NCBI RefSeq assembly: GCF_031453975.1
Contig: NZ_JAVDPW010000003.1
Span: 1-64,000 of the forward strand
Length of the DNA: 64,000 nt
Reading direction: 5' to 3'
Origin: Inquilinus ginsengisoli_A
Lineage (GTDB): Bacteria > Pseudomonadota > Alphaproteobacteria > DSM-16000 > Inquilinaceae
Part shown: positions 7,725 through 16,105 of the stretch, in pieces
Numbering within the stretch: position 1 is the first letter of the stretch
Layout: each line of letters opens with the position of its first letter
Notes under the pieces: model-generated
Told to the model about the DNA's origin: nothing
Database searches by the model: none
What the model saw: only the letters and a program-made list of their open reading frames with translations
Translations under genes and position numbers: made by a program

Positions 7725-8173
7725 TCATTATCCTCCCATTGATCGCGATGCGGGATCCGCGGCAATGCCAGCGGCATGCCTGGGATCCGCCTCGACGGTC
7801 GTTCACGTCATCGGGCCCGGTCGTCATGGCCTCGTCTCCGGGCCTGCCGATGCTTCATTTGGAATACGACCACCATCAGTTTGCGGAAATTCGTAAATTT
7901 CAGTCAATCGCCAAACGCATAAAAGGGCATTGTTCTTTGGTATGAAGCCAATATTTCGCGACTGCGAAAATGTATCTGCTCTTATACCAAAGTCGAACAA
8001 TCGAGTATTGCTGGGAACTGGAGAGAAATTCCCCGGGCGGGAATCGTCGGGATAGCGCGCCGCCGCAATGGAACGGCCGTCTTGGCGGGATTGTGCGCTG
8101 CAAAATCGACCAACAGTCCTGCTCGCCGGAGGTCTTGTTGAATACTGCGACGGCAACGGACCCGCCGCCGCAA
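7725..8173. other. Intergenic region between pqqE and xoxF (xoxF promoter region)
   Basis: 449 bases without a convincing gene. The part from about 7860 to 8160 is visibly richer in A and T than the surroundings, as expected for a regulated promoter. It contains the nested palindrome listed separately. Because both flanking genes read on the minus strand, the region should hold the xoxF promoter. I could not assign clear -35 and -10 boxes. Confidence 0.6.
7931..7999. promoter_or_regulatory. Nested inverted repeat upstream of xoxF
   Basis: Outer arms TGTTC (7931-7935) and GAACA (7995-7999) enclose CTTTGGTAT (7935-7943) and ATACCAAAG (7984-7992), which enclose TTTCGC-GACT-GCGAAA (7954-7969). 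The whole lies about 210-275 bases upstream of the xoxF start. It could be a regulator-binding array or a cruciform. No family of regulator can be named from it. Confidence 0.5.
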
Positions 8174-9322
8174 TCATCCCCGCGGGGCCGCCGCCGGCGC
8201 GGCCGCGGCCCGCAGGCGCCGATAGACGAAATCGGGCGGCGCCGGGCGGTGCGCGGCAGACTCGGCGAGATCAAGCATGGCGTCGTGGAAGGGCGACAGG
8301 GCGCAGGCCGGGTCGGTCGCATCGGCCCGGCCGGTCAGCGCCATGGCCTGGCAGCGGCAGCCGCCCCAGTCGATCTCGGCCTGCGGGCAGCCGCGGCACG
8401 GCTCGGGCATCCAGGCGGTGCCGCGGAAGCGCTGGAAGGCGTCGGACGCGGCCCAGATCTCGGCCAGCGGGCGGTCGCGCACCGATTCGAAGCCGAGGCC
8501 GGGGATGGTCTCGGCGGCGTGGCAGGGCAGCACCCTGCCGGTCGGGGTGATGTTCAGGAACTGCCGGCCCCAGCCGCCCATGCAGGCCTTGGGCCGCTGC
8601 GCATAGTAGTCCGGCACGACGTAGTCGATCACCAGCCGGCCGTGCAGCCGGTCCCGCGCCGCCGCCACCACGGCGCTGGCGCGGTCCAGCTGCTCCCGGC
8701 TCGGCATCAGCGCGTCGCGGTTCTTCAGGGCCCAGCCATAGTACTGGACATGGGCGACCTCCAGCCGGGCGGCGCCGATCTCGACCGCCAGGTCGATCAT
8801 GGCGTCCAGCCGGTCGAGGTTCTGCCGGTGGACCACGGCGTTCAGGGTCAGCGGCAGGCCCGCCTCCGCCACCCAGCCGGCGAAGGCCAGCTTCTTCGGC
8901 TGGGCCCCGGGATAGTGGCCGATGCGCTCGGCCGAGGCCGGGTCGGTGTCCTGGATGCTCAGCTGGGCATGGTCCAGCCCGGCCTCGACCAGGCCCATGA
9001 AGCGGTCGCGGTCGATCGCGACGCCCGAGGTGATCAGGTTGGTGTAGAGGCCGGCGTCGCGGGCGCCGCGCACCAACTCCGCCAGGTCGCGGCGGATGGT
9101 CGGCTCGCCGCCGGAGAAGTGGATCTGCAGGATGCCCAGGGCCGCCGCCTCGCGCATCACCCGCAGCCACTCCGCGGTCGACAGCTCGTCGCGCGCCTGC
9201 TCCATCTCCAGCGGGTTCGAGCAGTAGGGGCATTGCAGCGGGCAGCGGTGGGTCAGCTCGAGCAGGGCCGCCAGCGGCGGTTCCGGCCGAGGGGGGATGC
9301 CGGTGGGGGCGATATGGGTCAT
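8174..9322 (-). CDS. pqqE: PqqE, radical SAM enzyme of PQQ biosynthesis
   Basis: 382 aa. It forms the carbon-carbon bond between the Glu and Tyr side chains of PqqA, using PqqD as chaperone. The radical SAM cluster motif is CPLQCPYC near residue 28, followed by HFSGGEPTIRRDL. The C-terminal SPASM part has CMGGWGRQFLNITPTGRVLP, then C and further cysteines in EPCRGCPQ and GGCRCQ that bind auxiliary iron-sulfur clusters. The ATG overlaps the pqqD stop (ATGA). It is the last gene of pqqABCDE. Confidence 0.96.
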   Translation of the reverse strand: MTHIAPTGIPPRPEPPLAALLELTHRCPLQCPYCSNPLEMEQARDELSTAEWLRVMREAAALGILQIHFSGGEPTIRRDLAELVRGARDAGLYTNLITSGVAIDRDRFMGLVEAGLDHAQLSIQDTDPASAERIGHYPGAQPKKLAFAGWVAEAGLPLTLNAVVHRQNLDRLDAMIDLAVEIGAARLEVAHVQYYGWALKNRDALMPSREQLDRASAVVAAARDRLHGRLVIDYVVPDYYAQRPKACMGGWGRQFLNITPTGRVLPCHAAETIPGLGFESVRDRPLAEIWAASDAFQRFRGTAWMPEPCRGCPQAEIDWGGCRCQAMALTGRADATDPACALSPFHDAMLDLAESAAHRPAPPDFVYRRLRAAAAPAAAPRG

Positions 9323-9609
9323 GGCGCCATGATCCGCTTGGCCAGGAGGTCGGCGATCAGCCGGTCGACATCGGCCGCGACCTCGCCCGGCTCAGCCTCG
9401 AAGGTCTTGGCCAGGTCGGCCGTGATCTCGGCGATGGTGCTGGCGCCGTCGCAGCGCCGCACGATCTCATGGGCGATCTCGTCCAGCAGGATCACCCGCT
9501 CCGGCGCCAGCACGATCCAGCTCTGCCGCGCCTCGTCCCAGCGCATCCGGCAGCCGCGGGCCAGCCGCGGCCGGATGGCGGGGGCGGCGGGCTCGGCCGC
9601 GGCGCTCAT
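9319..9609 (-). CDS. pqqD: PqqD, PqqA-binding chaperone
   Basis: 96 aa. The family pattern is clear: RPRLARGCRMRWDEARQSWI, then VLLDEIAHEIVRRCDG and a C-terminal helix VDRLIADLLAKRIM. PqqD binds the PqqA peptide and presents it to PqqE. The start at 9609 overlaps the pqqC stop by four bases. An in-frame upstream extension exists but lies inside pqqC and does not resemble PqqD. Confidence 0.94.
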   Translation of the reverse strand: MSAAAEPAAPAIRPRLARGCRMRWDEARQSWIVLAPERVILLDEIAHEIVRRCDGASTIAEITADLAKTFEAEPGEVAADVDRLIADLLAKRIMAP

Positions 9610-10370
9610 CCCCGCCCCTCGGGCACGAAGGCGCCGGGCGGGATGTGGCCGGGCGCGACATAGGCGTGGTGCAGCGCGTCCAGCTGGGCCCACAGCACGT
9701 CGCATTTGAAGGTCAGGGCGGCCATCACGTCCTGCTGCTGGTCCGGCCGCCGCGCCTCGCGCCTGACATAGTCGAGGGCGAAATCCGAATCGCGCGGCGC
9801 CTGGGTCAGCCGCTTGTCGAAATAGGACAGGGCCTCGGGCGACACGAAGTCGTAATGGGCCAGCATGCCGGCGACGCGGTTGCCGATGATGGCCGGGGCG
9901 AACAGTTCGGTCAGCGACGAGGCGATCGCCTCCAGCAGCGTCTTTTCGCGCACGAAGCGGACATAGGCGTCCACGGCGAAGCGGGTCGCCGGCAGGATGC
10001 CGCGACCGTCGCTGACCGCGGCGCGGTCGAGGCCCAGCGCGTCGGTCAGATGCAGCCAGCGGGCGATGCCGCCGTCGCCCTCATGGTCGCCGTCATGGTC
10101 CTCGATCCGCCGGCGCCATTCCCGGCGCAGCGCCGGGTCCTCGGTGCGCGAGATCAGGGCGGCGTCCTTCAGCGGGATCCGGCTCTGGTAGTAGAACCGG
10201 TTCAGGGCCCAGGCCTGGACCTGGCCGCGGTCCAGCTTGCCGCCGTGCAGCAGGCCGTGGAACGGGTGGCGGTCGTGGTAGCGCTCGCGCCCGATCGCGC
10301 GCAGCGCCGCCTCCAGCTGGTCGGGGCTCATCGGTTCCGTCATCGCGGGCTCGGTCATCACGGAGTCCAT
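9606..10370 (-). CDS. pqqC: PqqC, pyrroloquinoline-quinone synthase
   Basis: 254 aa from the chosen ATG. It catalyses the final ring closure and eight-electron oxidation to PQQ without a cofactor. Typical motifs are YHDRHPFHGLLHGGKL near residue 28, QAWALNRFYYQSRIPLKDAA and DHDGDHEGDGGIARWLHL. Several ATGs are possible (10355 and 10340 are also in frame) and none has a strong ribosome-binding site. The one at 10370 avoids overlap with pqqB and is a compromise, so the first ten residues are uncertain. Confidence 0.93.
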   Translation of the reverse strand: MDSVMTEPAMTEPMSPDQLEAALRAIGRERYHDRHPFHGLLHGGKLDRGQVQAWALNRFYYQSRIPLKDAALISRTEDPALRREWRRRIEDHDGDHEGDGGIARWLHLTDALGLDRAAVSDGRGILPATRFAVDAYVRFVREKTLLEAIASSLTELFAPAIIGNRVAGMLAHYDFVSPEALSYFDKRLTQAPRDSDFALDYVRREARRPDQQQDVMAALTFKCDVLWAQLDALHHAYVAPGHIPPGAFVPEGRG

Positions 10371-10383
10371 TATCGCAGGGTCT

Positions 10384-11301
10384 TCATAGCGCGATCTCCA
10401 TGCCATCCTCCGCCACCTCCCAGCCGGACGCGGTCAGGGCGGCGCGTTCGGGCGAGTCTTCGTCCAGCACCGGATTCGTGGTGTTGACATGGACCAGGAC
10501 CTTGCGCCGCACGCCGAGATCGGCGAAAGCGGCCACGGTGCCGTCCGGCCCGTCGATGCTCATATGGCCCATGCGCTGCCCGGTCTTGGTGCCGACGCCG
10601 GTGGTGATCAGCTCGTCGTCCCGCCACAGCGTGCCGTCGAAGAACACCAGGGGCGACTGGCGCAGCCGGGCGCGCAGGGCCGGGGTCATCGCGGCGCAGC
10701 CGGGGATGTAGTGGAAGCGGGCGGGGCCGCAGGCGATCTCCAGCCCCATGGTCTCGTCCGCCGCGCCGGCCAGGTTGCTGCCGGCCTGGCCCTCCAGGTA
10801 CAGCGGCACCTTGCCGGGCACCGGGAAGGCGGTGACGGTCAGGCCCAGCGCGCCGCCGGGGCCGGCGATCGGGAAGGGGTCGGCGGAGGTGACGCCGTGG
10901 CGTTCGACATGGCGCGGGTTCAGGGCGTCGAAGATCGGGTTGGCGGCCAGGGCGGCCAGCACCGGCGGGGCGGCCCACAGGGCGAAGGGCTGGGATTCGC
11001 GCATCGACAGCAGCCCGGCGACATGGTCGATCTCGCCGCTGGTCAGGATCACCGCCTCGATCGGGGAATGCCGCAGCCCGCCCCGCGGCCACAGCGCCGG
11101 GGTGTCGCCGACCTGCTGGCGGAAATCGGGCGAGGCGTTGACCAACAGCCAACGCTCGCCGTCGGCGCTGACGGCGAGGGACGCCTGGGTGCGCTTCTTG
11201 GCGCGCAGGCTGCCGGTGCGCACCCCGTGGCTGGTGGGCGCGTTGCAGTTCCATTGGGGGAAACCTCCGCCGGCGGCGGAACCGAGGACGACGATGCGCA
11301 T
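10384..11301 (-). CDS. pqqB: PqqB, metallo-beta-lactamase-fold PQQ biosynthesis protein
   Basis: 305 aa. It begins MRIVVLGSAAGGGFPQWNCN, the standard PqqB start. Other family features are ILTSGEIDHVAGLLSMRE, in which the usual MBL metal site is modified, and VFFDGTLWRDDEL. The C-terminal part has RMGHMSIDGPDG and HVNTTNPVLDEDSPERAAL. PqqB is thought to hydroxylate the tyrosine-derived ring before PqqC acts. It lies 57 bases downstream of pqqA. A stem-loop with a one-base bulge (CCTC-CGCC against GGCGAGG) in that gap may limit read-through. Confidence 0.95.
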   Translation of the reverse strand: MRIVVLGSAAGGGFPQWNCNAPTSHGVRTGSLRAKKRTQASLAVSADGERWLLVNASPDFRQQVGDTPALWPRGGLRHSPIEAVILTSGEIDHVAGLLSMRESQPFALWAAPPVLAALAANPIFDALNPRHVERHGVTSADPFPIAGPGGALGLTVTAFPVPGKVPLYLEGQAGSNLAGAADETMGLEIACGPARFHYIPGCAAMTPALRARLRQSPLVFFDGTLWRDDELITTGVGTKTGQRMGHMSIDGPDGTVAAFADLGVRRKVLVHVNTTNPVLDEDSPERAALTASGWEVAEDGMEIAL

Positions 11302-11358
11302 GGTCTCAACCCCGCTTTCGGCAGCCTCGCCGGATCCGACGCACGGCGGAGGGTGGGA

Positions 11359-11439
11359 TTAGACCTTCGCGCAGGCGTAGGCGTTGATCTCGCAGCCCAC
11401 GGCGATTTCGCGGAGCTTGGGTGTCTTCCAACGCTTCAT
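11359..11439 (-). CDS. pqqA: PqqA, PQQ precursor peptide
   Basis: 26-residue peptide starting MKRWKTPKLREIAVGCEINA and ending YACAKV. The invariant Glu and Tyr that become PQQ are in E-I-N-A-Y (E-x3-Y spacing conserved). GGAGG lies 5 bases before the ATG. The gene was found by inspection of the space upstream of pqqB. It is the first gene of the pqq operon, and its promoter must lie in 11440-11550. Confidence 0.95.
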   Translation of the reverse strand: MKRWKTPKLREIAVGCEINAYACAKV

Positions 11440-11550
11440 GGGGATCCTCCGTTGGTATCGTCTGCCTGGGGATAACGCCCCGACCGGGATGTTGGGTCCG
11501 GGGCGCGGCGCATCAAGGGCATCATGCGCCTTCCGCGGTTCAGGGGAATA

Positions 11551-12033
11551 CTACTTTGGAGCCATGTCCGAGGTCTCCAGCCGCGGCGGCTCGCCCGGCC
11601 GGCAGGGCGGGATCAGCGGATGGGAGCCGAGACGGGCCAGGCGGATCGAGAGCTCCCGGATCGTCGGCGCGGTGTCGCGCAGCCAGCGGTACTGCACGTC
11701 ATAGGCCTCGCGCTCGCGCTCCAGCCAGGCGGCGCAATCCGCTGCCGGCGCGCCGTGCGCCGCGGCGCGCTGCAGGAAATGGGTCAGCTCATGCACCAGG
11801 ATGCTGGTGTCGGCAGCATCGCCGCCGATGCGCAGGCTGTCGTCCAGCGCGAGGGTGCCGTCGGCCTCGGCGAAGCCCAGCACGGCGCAGGGATGGGTGC
11901 AGGCCATCGCCTCCAGCGCCGCATGCGGCACCAGCGTCACCACCGGCGGGTCGGCCGGCACCTCATAGCCGGTGTAGCCGTGCACGGCGGCGAGCAGCCC
12001 GATGACCAGCGCCGCCGGGACCGCGCCGGTCAT
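11551..12033 (-). CDS. Exported putative zinc metalloprotease-like protein (HELTH motif), unknown role
   Basis: 160 aa with a short hydrophobic N-terminus (AVPAALVIGLLAAVHGY). The motif HELTHFLQ near residue 81 matches the HExxH zinc-binding pattern, and the downstream EREREAYDVQYRW could supply a third ligand. This resembles small uncharacterised DUF6647-like proteins of Proteobacteria. It reads toward pqqA, and 12117-12464 diverges from it. A role in processing PqqA or quinoprotein partners is conceivable from position only. Confidence 0.7.
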   Translation of the reverse strand: MTGAVPAALVIGLLAAVHGYTGYEVPADPPVVTLVPHAALEAMACTHPCAVLGFAEADGTLALDDSLRIGGDAADTSILVHELTHFLQRAAAHGAPAADCAAWLEREREAYDVQYRWLRDTAPTIRELSIRLARLGSHPLIPPCRPGEPPRLETSDMAPK

Positions 12034-12116
12034 CGCGGCTTGTACTTTGGGAGCGATTGACCGGTCCGCGCCCCTTTGGTCTGCTGGCCACCCGACGCGA
12101 CTTCGGAGCCTTCGCC

Positions 12117-12464
12117 ATGAAGGGCTGCGCGGCCTTTTCGCTTCTCGCCCCGGCTGTCCTGTTCCTTGCCGTGCCCGATCCGGCGCGGGCCAATGACTAC
12201 CCGACGCCGGTGGTGGCCGACTATGTGATCGGCTGCATGGCCAGCAACGGCGAGACCCAGGACATGCTGCAGCGCTGCTCCTGCAGCATCGACGCGGTAT
12301 CCTCGATCCTGCCGTACCGCGACTACGAGAAGGCCGAGACCGTGCTGCGCATGCAGTTCGCGACCGGCGACCAGGCCGGCATCTTCCGCGAGATGACGTC
12401 GCTGAAGGCCATGGTCGACACCCTGCGGCTGGCGCAGATCGAAGCCGACTTCAGGTGTTTCTGA
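12117..12464 (+). CDS. Small exported Cys-containing protein of the PQQ/methanol locus, unknown function
   Basis: 115 aa from the ATG at 12117, preceded by GGAG at suitable distance. An in-frame extension to 12057 is possible, but the signal peptide (KGCAAFSLLAPAVLFLAVPD, then PARA) begins at the chosen start. The mature protein has Cys in VIGCMASNG, RCSCSIDAV and the C-terminal FRCF, so disulfides are likely in the periplasm. I do not recognise a named family. It is convergent with the SoxYZ-like gene. Confidence 0.72.
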   Translation: MKGCAAFSLLAPAVLFLAVPDPARANDYPTPVVADYVIGCMASNGETQDMLQRCSCSIDAVSSILPYRDYEKAETVLRMQFATGDQAGIFREMTSLKAMVDTLRLAQIEADFRCF

Positions 12465-12479
12465 GCAACCCATCCCGGC

Positions 12480-13295
12480 TCACATCGCCGCAGGCACCGA
12501 CCAGGCGCCGCTGAACACCAGCCCGTCCGAATCCTTGGCGGTCGCGGTCAGCCGCCCCGCCGCCGGCGGGGTGAAGCTGAACTCGATCATCGGGTTCTCG
12601 CTCAGCGAGATGTTGCCTTCGACCTGCATCAGCTCGGTGTCGCCGTAACGTACGTCGATGGTCTCGATGAACTTGGCCGGCACATAGGTGCGCTTGATCT
12701 GGTCCATCTGCATGCCCGAATAGTTCGGGTGGCGGATCAGCAGCTCGACCCGGCTCGGCGCGCCGATCTGCGCCGCGTCCAGGTTCTTCGTCCGCATCTC
12801 GCCGAGATGGGCCTCGGCCTCGTCGGGCGACTTGGTGGCGGGGGCGGAACAGCCGCCGGCCGCCTTGACGAAGGCGGCGGCGATGAACAGCCCGCCATCG
12901 GCGGTTTCGGCCACGGCGTGGATGTTGGTGTATTCGTTCACCCGCACCCGGGTGCCGATGGTCGGGTCGGCCAGCCCGTCCTTGAGGTGGAACACGGCGG
13001 CGACCGGGGCCGGGTTCTTGTCGACCACCAGGGTGATCGCGGTGACCTTCCCGGCCGGCATGTGCGCGGGGTCGAAGCGGATGGTCACCGGCACGATCGC
13101 GGCGTCATAGGCGCGGGAAGGGGCCTCGACCGCCATGAAGGCCGAGCCGTCGGCGATCGCCTTGTCGCCGAAGATCGCGGTCTTCAGGTCGGGCCAGGGG
13201 TCGTCCCCATCGGATTGAACGGGGGCCGCCCGGGCGGCCCCCGTGCCCAGCGTGGCCAGCGCGATCAGGGCCAGGGCCGCGGCGTGCTTCAGCAT
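12480..13295 (-). CDS. Quinoprotein dehydrogenase-associated SoxYZ-like carrier
   Basis: 271 aa with signal peptide (LKHAAALALIALATLGTGAA). The N-terminal part (about residues 30-150) resembles SoxY, including FVKAAGGCSAPATK near residue 150, which in SoxY-type carriers holds the sulfur-binding Cys. The C-terminal part (from about 175) resembles SoxZ (RVELLIRHPNYSGMQMDQIK, later PMIEFSFTPPAAG). Such fused carriers are found with PQQ dehydrogenases, not sulfur oxidation. The ATG has GGAGGAG just upstream. It follows the MBL-fold gene by 11 bases. Confidence 0.85.
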   Translation of the reverse strand: MLKHAAALALIALATLGTGAARAAPVQSDGDDPWPDLKTAIFGDKAIADGSAFMAVEAPSRAYDAAIVPVTIRFDPAHMPAGKVTAITLVVDKNPAPVAAVFHLKDGLADPTIGTRVRVNEYTNIHAVAETADGGLFIAAAFVKAAGGCSAPATKSPDEAEAHLGEMRTKNLDAAQIGAPSRVELLIRHPNYSGMQMDQIKRTYVPAKFIETIDVRYGDTELMQVEGNISLSENPMIEFSFTPPAAGRLTATAKDSDGLVFSGAWSVPAAM

Positions 13296-13306
13296 GGTCT
13301 CCTCCC

Positions 13307-14284
13307 CTATTCCCATTCCAGTTCGGTGTAGGCGGTGGCGACGTTGCGGTCGTTGTAGTCGTCGAACAGCCGCCAGCGGCTGCGTTCGGAGCGGCCGACC
13401 GTCGCGACCGCCTGGTCGAGGCTGCGCCCGGCGGCCAGCGCCGCCCGGGTCTCGCTCAGGATCACGCCAAGATAGCGCTCCTCGTCGTCCAGCGCACCCG
13501 GCCAATCGGCGGTCACCGGGCCGTGGCCGGGCACCACCTGCCGGATCCCGGCCTCGCGGCGCAGCCCGGCGATGGCGTCCAGCCAGCCGTGCAGCGATCC
13601 GTCGATCGCCGGGACCCGCTGCAGGAACACCAGGTCGCCGGCGAACAGCGTGCCGGTGGCGGTGTCCAGGACGGTCAGGTCGGCATCGGTGTGCGCCGGC
13701 GGCCAGGCCCTCAGCGCCAGGGGGCGGCCGCCGAGGTCCAGCGTCAGCCGGTCGCGCACCAGCAGCGTCGGGGGCACGATTTCGGTGCCGGCGGCGGCGT
13801 CGCCCAGGGCGTCCTTCAGGCCCTGCAGATAGCTGTCGGCCCGGGCGCCCAGGCCGCGCGGCAGATTGGCGTGGCCGATAATGGTGGTGCCCGGCCCGGC
13901 GAAGGCGGCGTTGCCCAGCACATGGTCGGGGTGGAAATGGGTGTCGATGACATGGCGGACCGGCAGGTCGGTCTGGCGCCGCACCGCCGCCAGCAGGCGC
14001 CGGCCCTCGGCCAGGCTGCCGCCGGTGTCGATCACCGCCACCGCCTCCGCCCCGACGACGAAGCCGAGATTGGCGATGCCGCCGAGATTGCCGGCCGTCG
14101 CCTCCTCATGCGCGCCATGGAACACGAAGATCCCGGGCGCGACCTCGGCGACCGGCAGCGGTGGGTCCTCCGCCGGCCCCGCCGCAGCGGCCAGCAGGCC
14201 CAGTGCCAGGGCACGGCCCAGGGCCTGCCGGCGGCTCAACGCCTCCGGCCGATCCGGTTCTGGCCCGTGCCGAGACAACGGCAA
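13307..14284 (-). CDS. Quinoprotein relay system zinc metallohydrolase (SoxH-related MBL fold)
   Basis: 325 aa. The zinc-binding motif is THFHPDHVLGN near residue 116. Further ligands are probable in PPAHTDADLTV, FAGDLVF and VVPGHGPVTADW. A twin-arginine signal is likely (SRRQALGRALALGLLAAAAG). The start is a TTG at 14284 with GGGAG upstream. No other plausible start precedes the signal. The family occurs with SoxYZ-like carriers near PQQ-dependent dehydrogenases. Its substrate is unknown. It is divergent from the cytochrome c gene at 14500. Confidence 0.85.
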   Translation of the reverse strand: MPLSRHGPEPDRPEALSRRQALGRALALGLLAAAAGPAEDPPLPVAEVAPGIFVFHGAHEEATAGNLGGIANLGFVVGAEAVAVIDTGGSLAEGRRLLAAVRRQTDLPVRHVIDTHFHPDHVLGNAAFAGPGTTIIGHANLPRGLGARADSYLQGLKDALGDAAAGTEIVPPTLLVRDRLTLDLGGRPLALRAWPPAHTDADLTVLDTATGTLFAGDLVFLQRVPAIDGSLHGWLDAIAGLRREAGIRQVVPGHGPVTADWPGALDDEERYLGVILSETRAALAAGRSLDQAVATVGRSERSRWRLFDDYNDRNVATAYTELEWE

Positions 14285-14499
14285 CCGAATTCTCCCGCAA
14301 ATCCCGGATCATCAGGCCGCGCTTTTATCCCGGCGCTGAATTGGACTTTGGTCTCAGTTCGCTGTTCTCGCCTTGTCGGCACCGGGGGCGGTTCATACAG
14401 TCTGGGCCAATCCCGCCGCCGAGCGGGCAGGTGCGGCAAGGGCCTCCGGCCCCGCCGACGCCGAAGCGGAACGCCGGCGCGGCCGGCCCAGGAGGAAGG

Positions 14500-14889
14500 A
14501 TGTCCGAGATGCGAGGATTGGCGCTCGTGGTCGCGGCCGCTGCCGCATTCGCCCTGCCGGCCCATGCCCAGGACGCAGGGGATACGGCCAAGGGCAAGCA
14601 GATCTTCACCCGCTGCCAGGCCTGCCATTCGCTCGACGCCGGCACCAACAAGCTCGGCCCGTCGCTGCACGGGCTGGTCGGCCGCCCCTCCGGCTCGATC
14701 GAGGGCTTCAACTATTCCGACGCGATGAAGAACGCGCACCTGACCTGGGACCAGGCGACGCTGGACAAGTACCTGGCCGGCCCCAAGGCGCTGGTCCCCG
14801 GCACCAAGATGGTCTTCCCCGGCCTGCCGAAGGAAGAGGACCGGCTCAACGTCATCGCCTATCTGAAGGAGGCTGGCGGCACGCCATGA
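14500..14889 (+). CDS. Periplasmic class I cytochrome c
   Basis: 129 aa with signal peptide (RGLALVVAAAAAFALPAHA, then QD). The haem-binding motif is CQACH. The axial Met is in KALVPGTKMVFPGL and the C-terminal helix is DRLNVIAYLKEAGG, as in mitochondrial-type cytochrome c2. GGAGGAAGG directly precedes the ATG. The stop overlaps the next gene (ATGA). A likely role is to take electrons from XoxG to a terminal oxidase, inferred from the neighbourhood. Confidence 0.92.
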   Translation: MSEMRGLALVVAAAAAFALPAHAQDAGDTAKGKQIFTRCQACHSLDAGTNKLGPSLHGLVGRPSGSIEGFNYSDAMKNAHLTWDQATLDKYLAGPKALVPGTKMVFPGLPKEEDRLNVIAYLKEAGGTP

Positions 14890-16097
14890 TCCGTGGCCTG
14901 CTCCCGGCGCTCGGCCTCGCCGCCGCGCTGCTGGCCCTCCCGGCCGCGGCGCAGCAGGCGCCGGCCAAGCTGGCGGTGACCATCGGCTATCTCGGCGAGG
15001 CGATCCCGGAGCCCGAGCCGCTGTCGCTGGTCGAGCCGGTGGCGAAGGACAAGGGCGTGGCCGGCGCCCGCCTGGCCATCGTCGACGACCAGACCACCGG
15101 CCGCTTCCTCGGCCATGACTACGCGCTGGACGAGAGCGTCATCCCGGCCGGCGGGGACCTCGCCGGCGCCGCGTCGGCCATGGCCGGCAAGGGCATCCGC
15201 CTGATCGTCGCCGACCTGCCGGCCGACCGGCTGCTGCAGCTGGCCGACCAGCCCGAGCTGAAGGATGCGGTGATCTTCAATGCGAGGGCCGAGGACGACC
15301 GGCTGCGCATCGCCGATTGCCGGACCAACCTGTTCCACACCATGCCCAGCCGGGCGATGAAGGCCGACGCGCTGGCCCAGTACCTCGCGTTCAAGCGCTG
15401 GACCCGCTGGGTGCTGGTGTCCGGCACGCAGGACGGCGACAAGGCCTTCGCCGACGCCATCCGCCGGTCGGCCAAGCGTTACGGTGCCCAGATCGTCGAG
15501 GAGCGCAGCTACGAGTTCCAGGCGGGGTCCCGCCGCTCCGACACCGGCGAGCAGCAGGTGCAGCGGCAGATGACCCAGCTGACCCAGCGCCTGCCCGACT
15601 ACGACGTGCTGGTGGTGGCGGACGAGAGCGAGGTGTTCGGCGAATACCTGCCGTACCGTACCTGGGATGCGCGGCCGGTCGTCGGCACCCAGGGTCTGGT
15701 GCCGACCGCCTGGCACCGCAGCCAGGAGCAATGGGGCGGCACCCAGCTGCAGCGCCGCTTCCAGAAGGCCGCCGGACGCTGGATGCTGGAGCGCGACTAC
15801 GCCGCCTGGGTGGCGGTGCGCGCGGTGGGCGAGGCGGTGACCCGCACCGGCACCGCCGATCCGGCCGCGATCCGCGCCTATCTCGTCTCCGATGACTTCC
15901 AGCTCGGCGCCTTCAAGGGCGTGCCGCTGACCTTTCGCCGCTGGGACCAGCAGCTGCGCCAGCCGATTGTGCTGGCGTCGCCGCTGATGCTGGTCTCGGT
16001 CTCGCCGCAGGACGGGTTCCTGCACCAGCGCACGCCGCTCGACACGCTCGGCTACGACGAGCCGGAATCGGCGTGCCGGCTGAACCCCGATCCCTAG
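14886..16097 (+). CDS. ABC transporter substrate-binding protein of the PQQ-alcohol dehydrogenase system (PedA-like)
   Basis: 403 aa with signal peptide (LLPALGLAAALLALPAAAQQ). The fold is that of branched-chain-amino-acid-type periplasmic binding proteins: VTIGYLGEAIPEPEP, IRLIVADLPADRLLQLAD and a second lobe with DYDVLVVADESEVFGEYLPY. This matches the binding-protein family of the PQQ-dependent alcohol dehydrogenase ABC system. In Pseudomonas putida the related PedA1A2BC system is needed for growth on lanthanide-dependent alcohol oxidation. It is translationally coupled to the cytochrome c gene. Confidence 0.85.
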   Translation: MIRGLLPALGLAAALLALPAAAQQAPAKLAVTIGYLGEAIPEPEPLSLVEPVAKDKGVAGARLAIVDDQTTGRFLGHDYALDESVIPAGGDLAGAASAMAGKGIRLIVADLPADRLLQLADQPELKDAVIFNARAEDDRLRIADCRTNLFHTMPSRAMKADALAQYLAFKRWTRWVLVSGTQDGDKAFADAIRRSAKRYGAQIVEERSYEFQAGSRRSDTGEQQVQRQMTQLTQRLPDYDVLVVADESEVFGEYLPYRTWDARPVVGTQGLVPTAWHRSQEQWGGTQLQRRFQKAAGRWMLERDYAAWVAVRAVGEAVTRTGTADPAAIRAYLVSDDFQLGAFKGVPLTFRRWDQQLRQPIVLASPLMLVSVSPQDGFLHQRTPLDTLGYDEPESACRLNPDP

Positions 16098-16105
16098 GAG
16101 GCTGC

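Noticed and set aside
5049..7742. Long plus-strand open frame of about 900 codons opposite xoxG and xoxF
   Set aside because: It is an antisense frame kept open by high GC. The minus strand encodes clear XoxG and XoxF with signal peptides, haem and lanthanide motifs and ribosome-binding sites, while the plus-frame protein is a low-complexity Gly/Arg/Val string.
11302..11358. Confident terminator between pqqA and pqqB
   Set aside because: The hairpin has a bulge, a large loop and no T-tract. It is mentioned as possible in the pqqB entry only.
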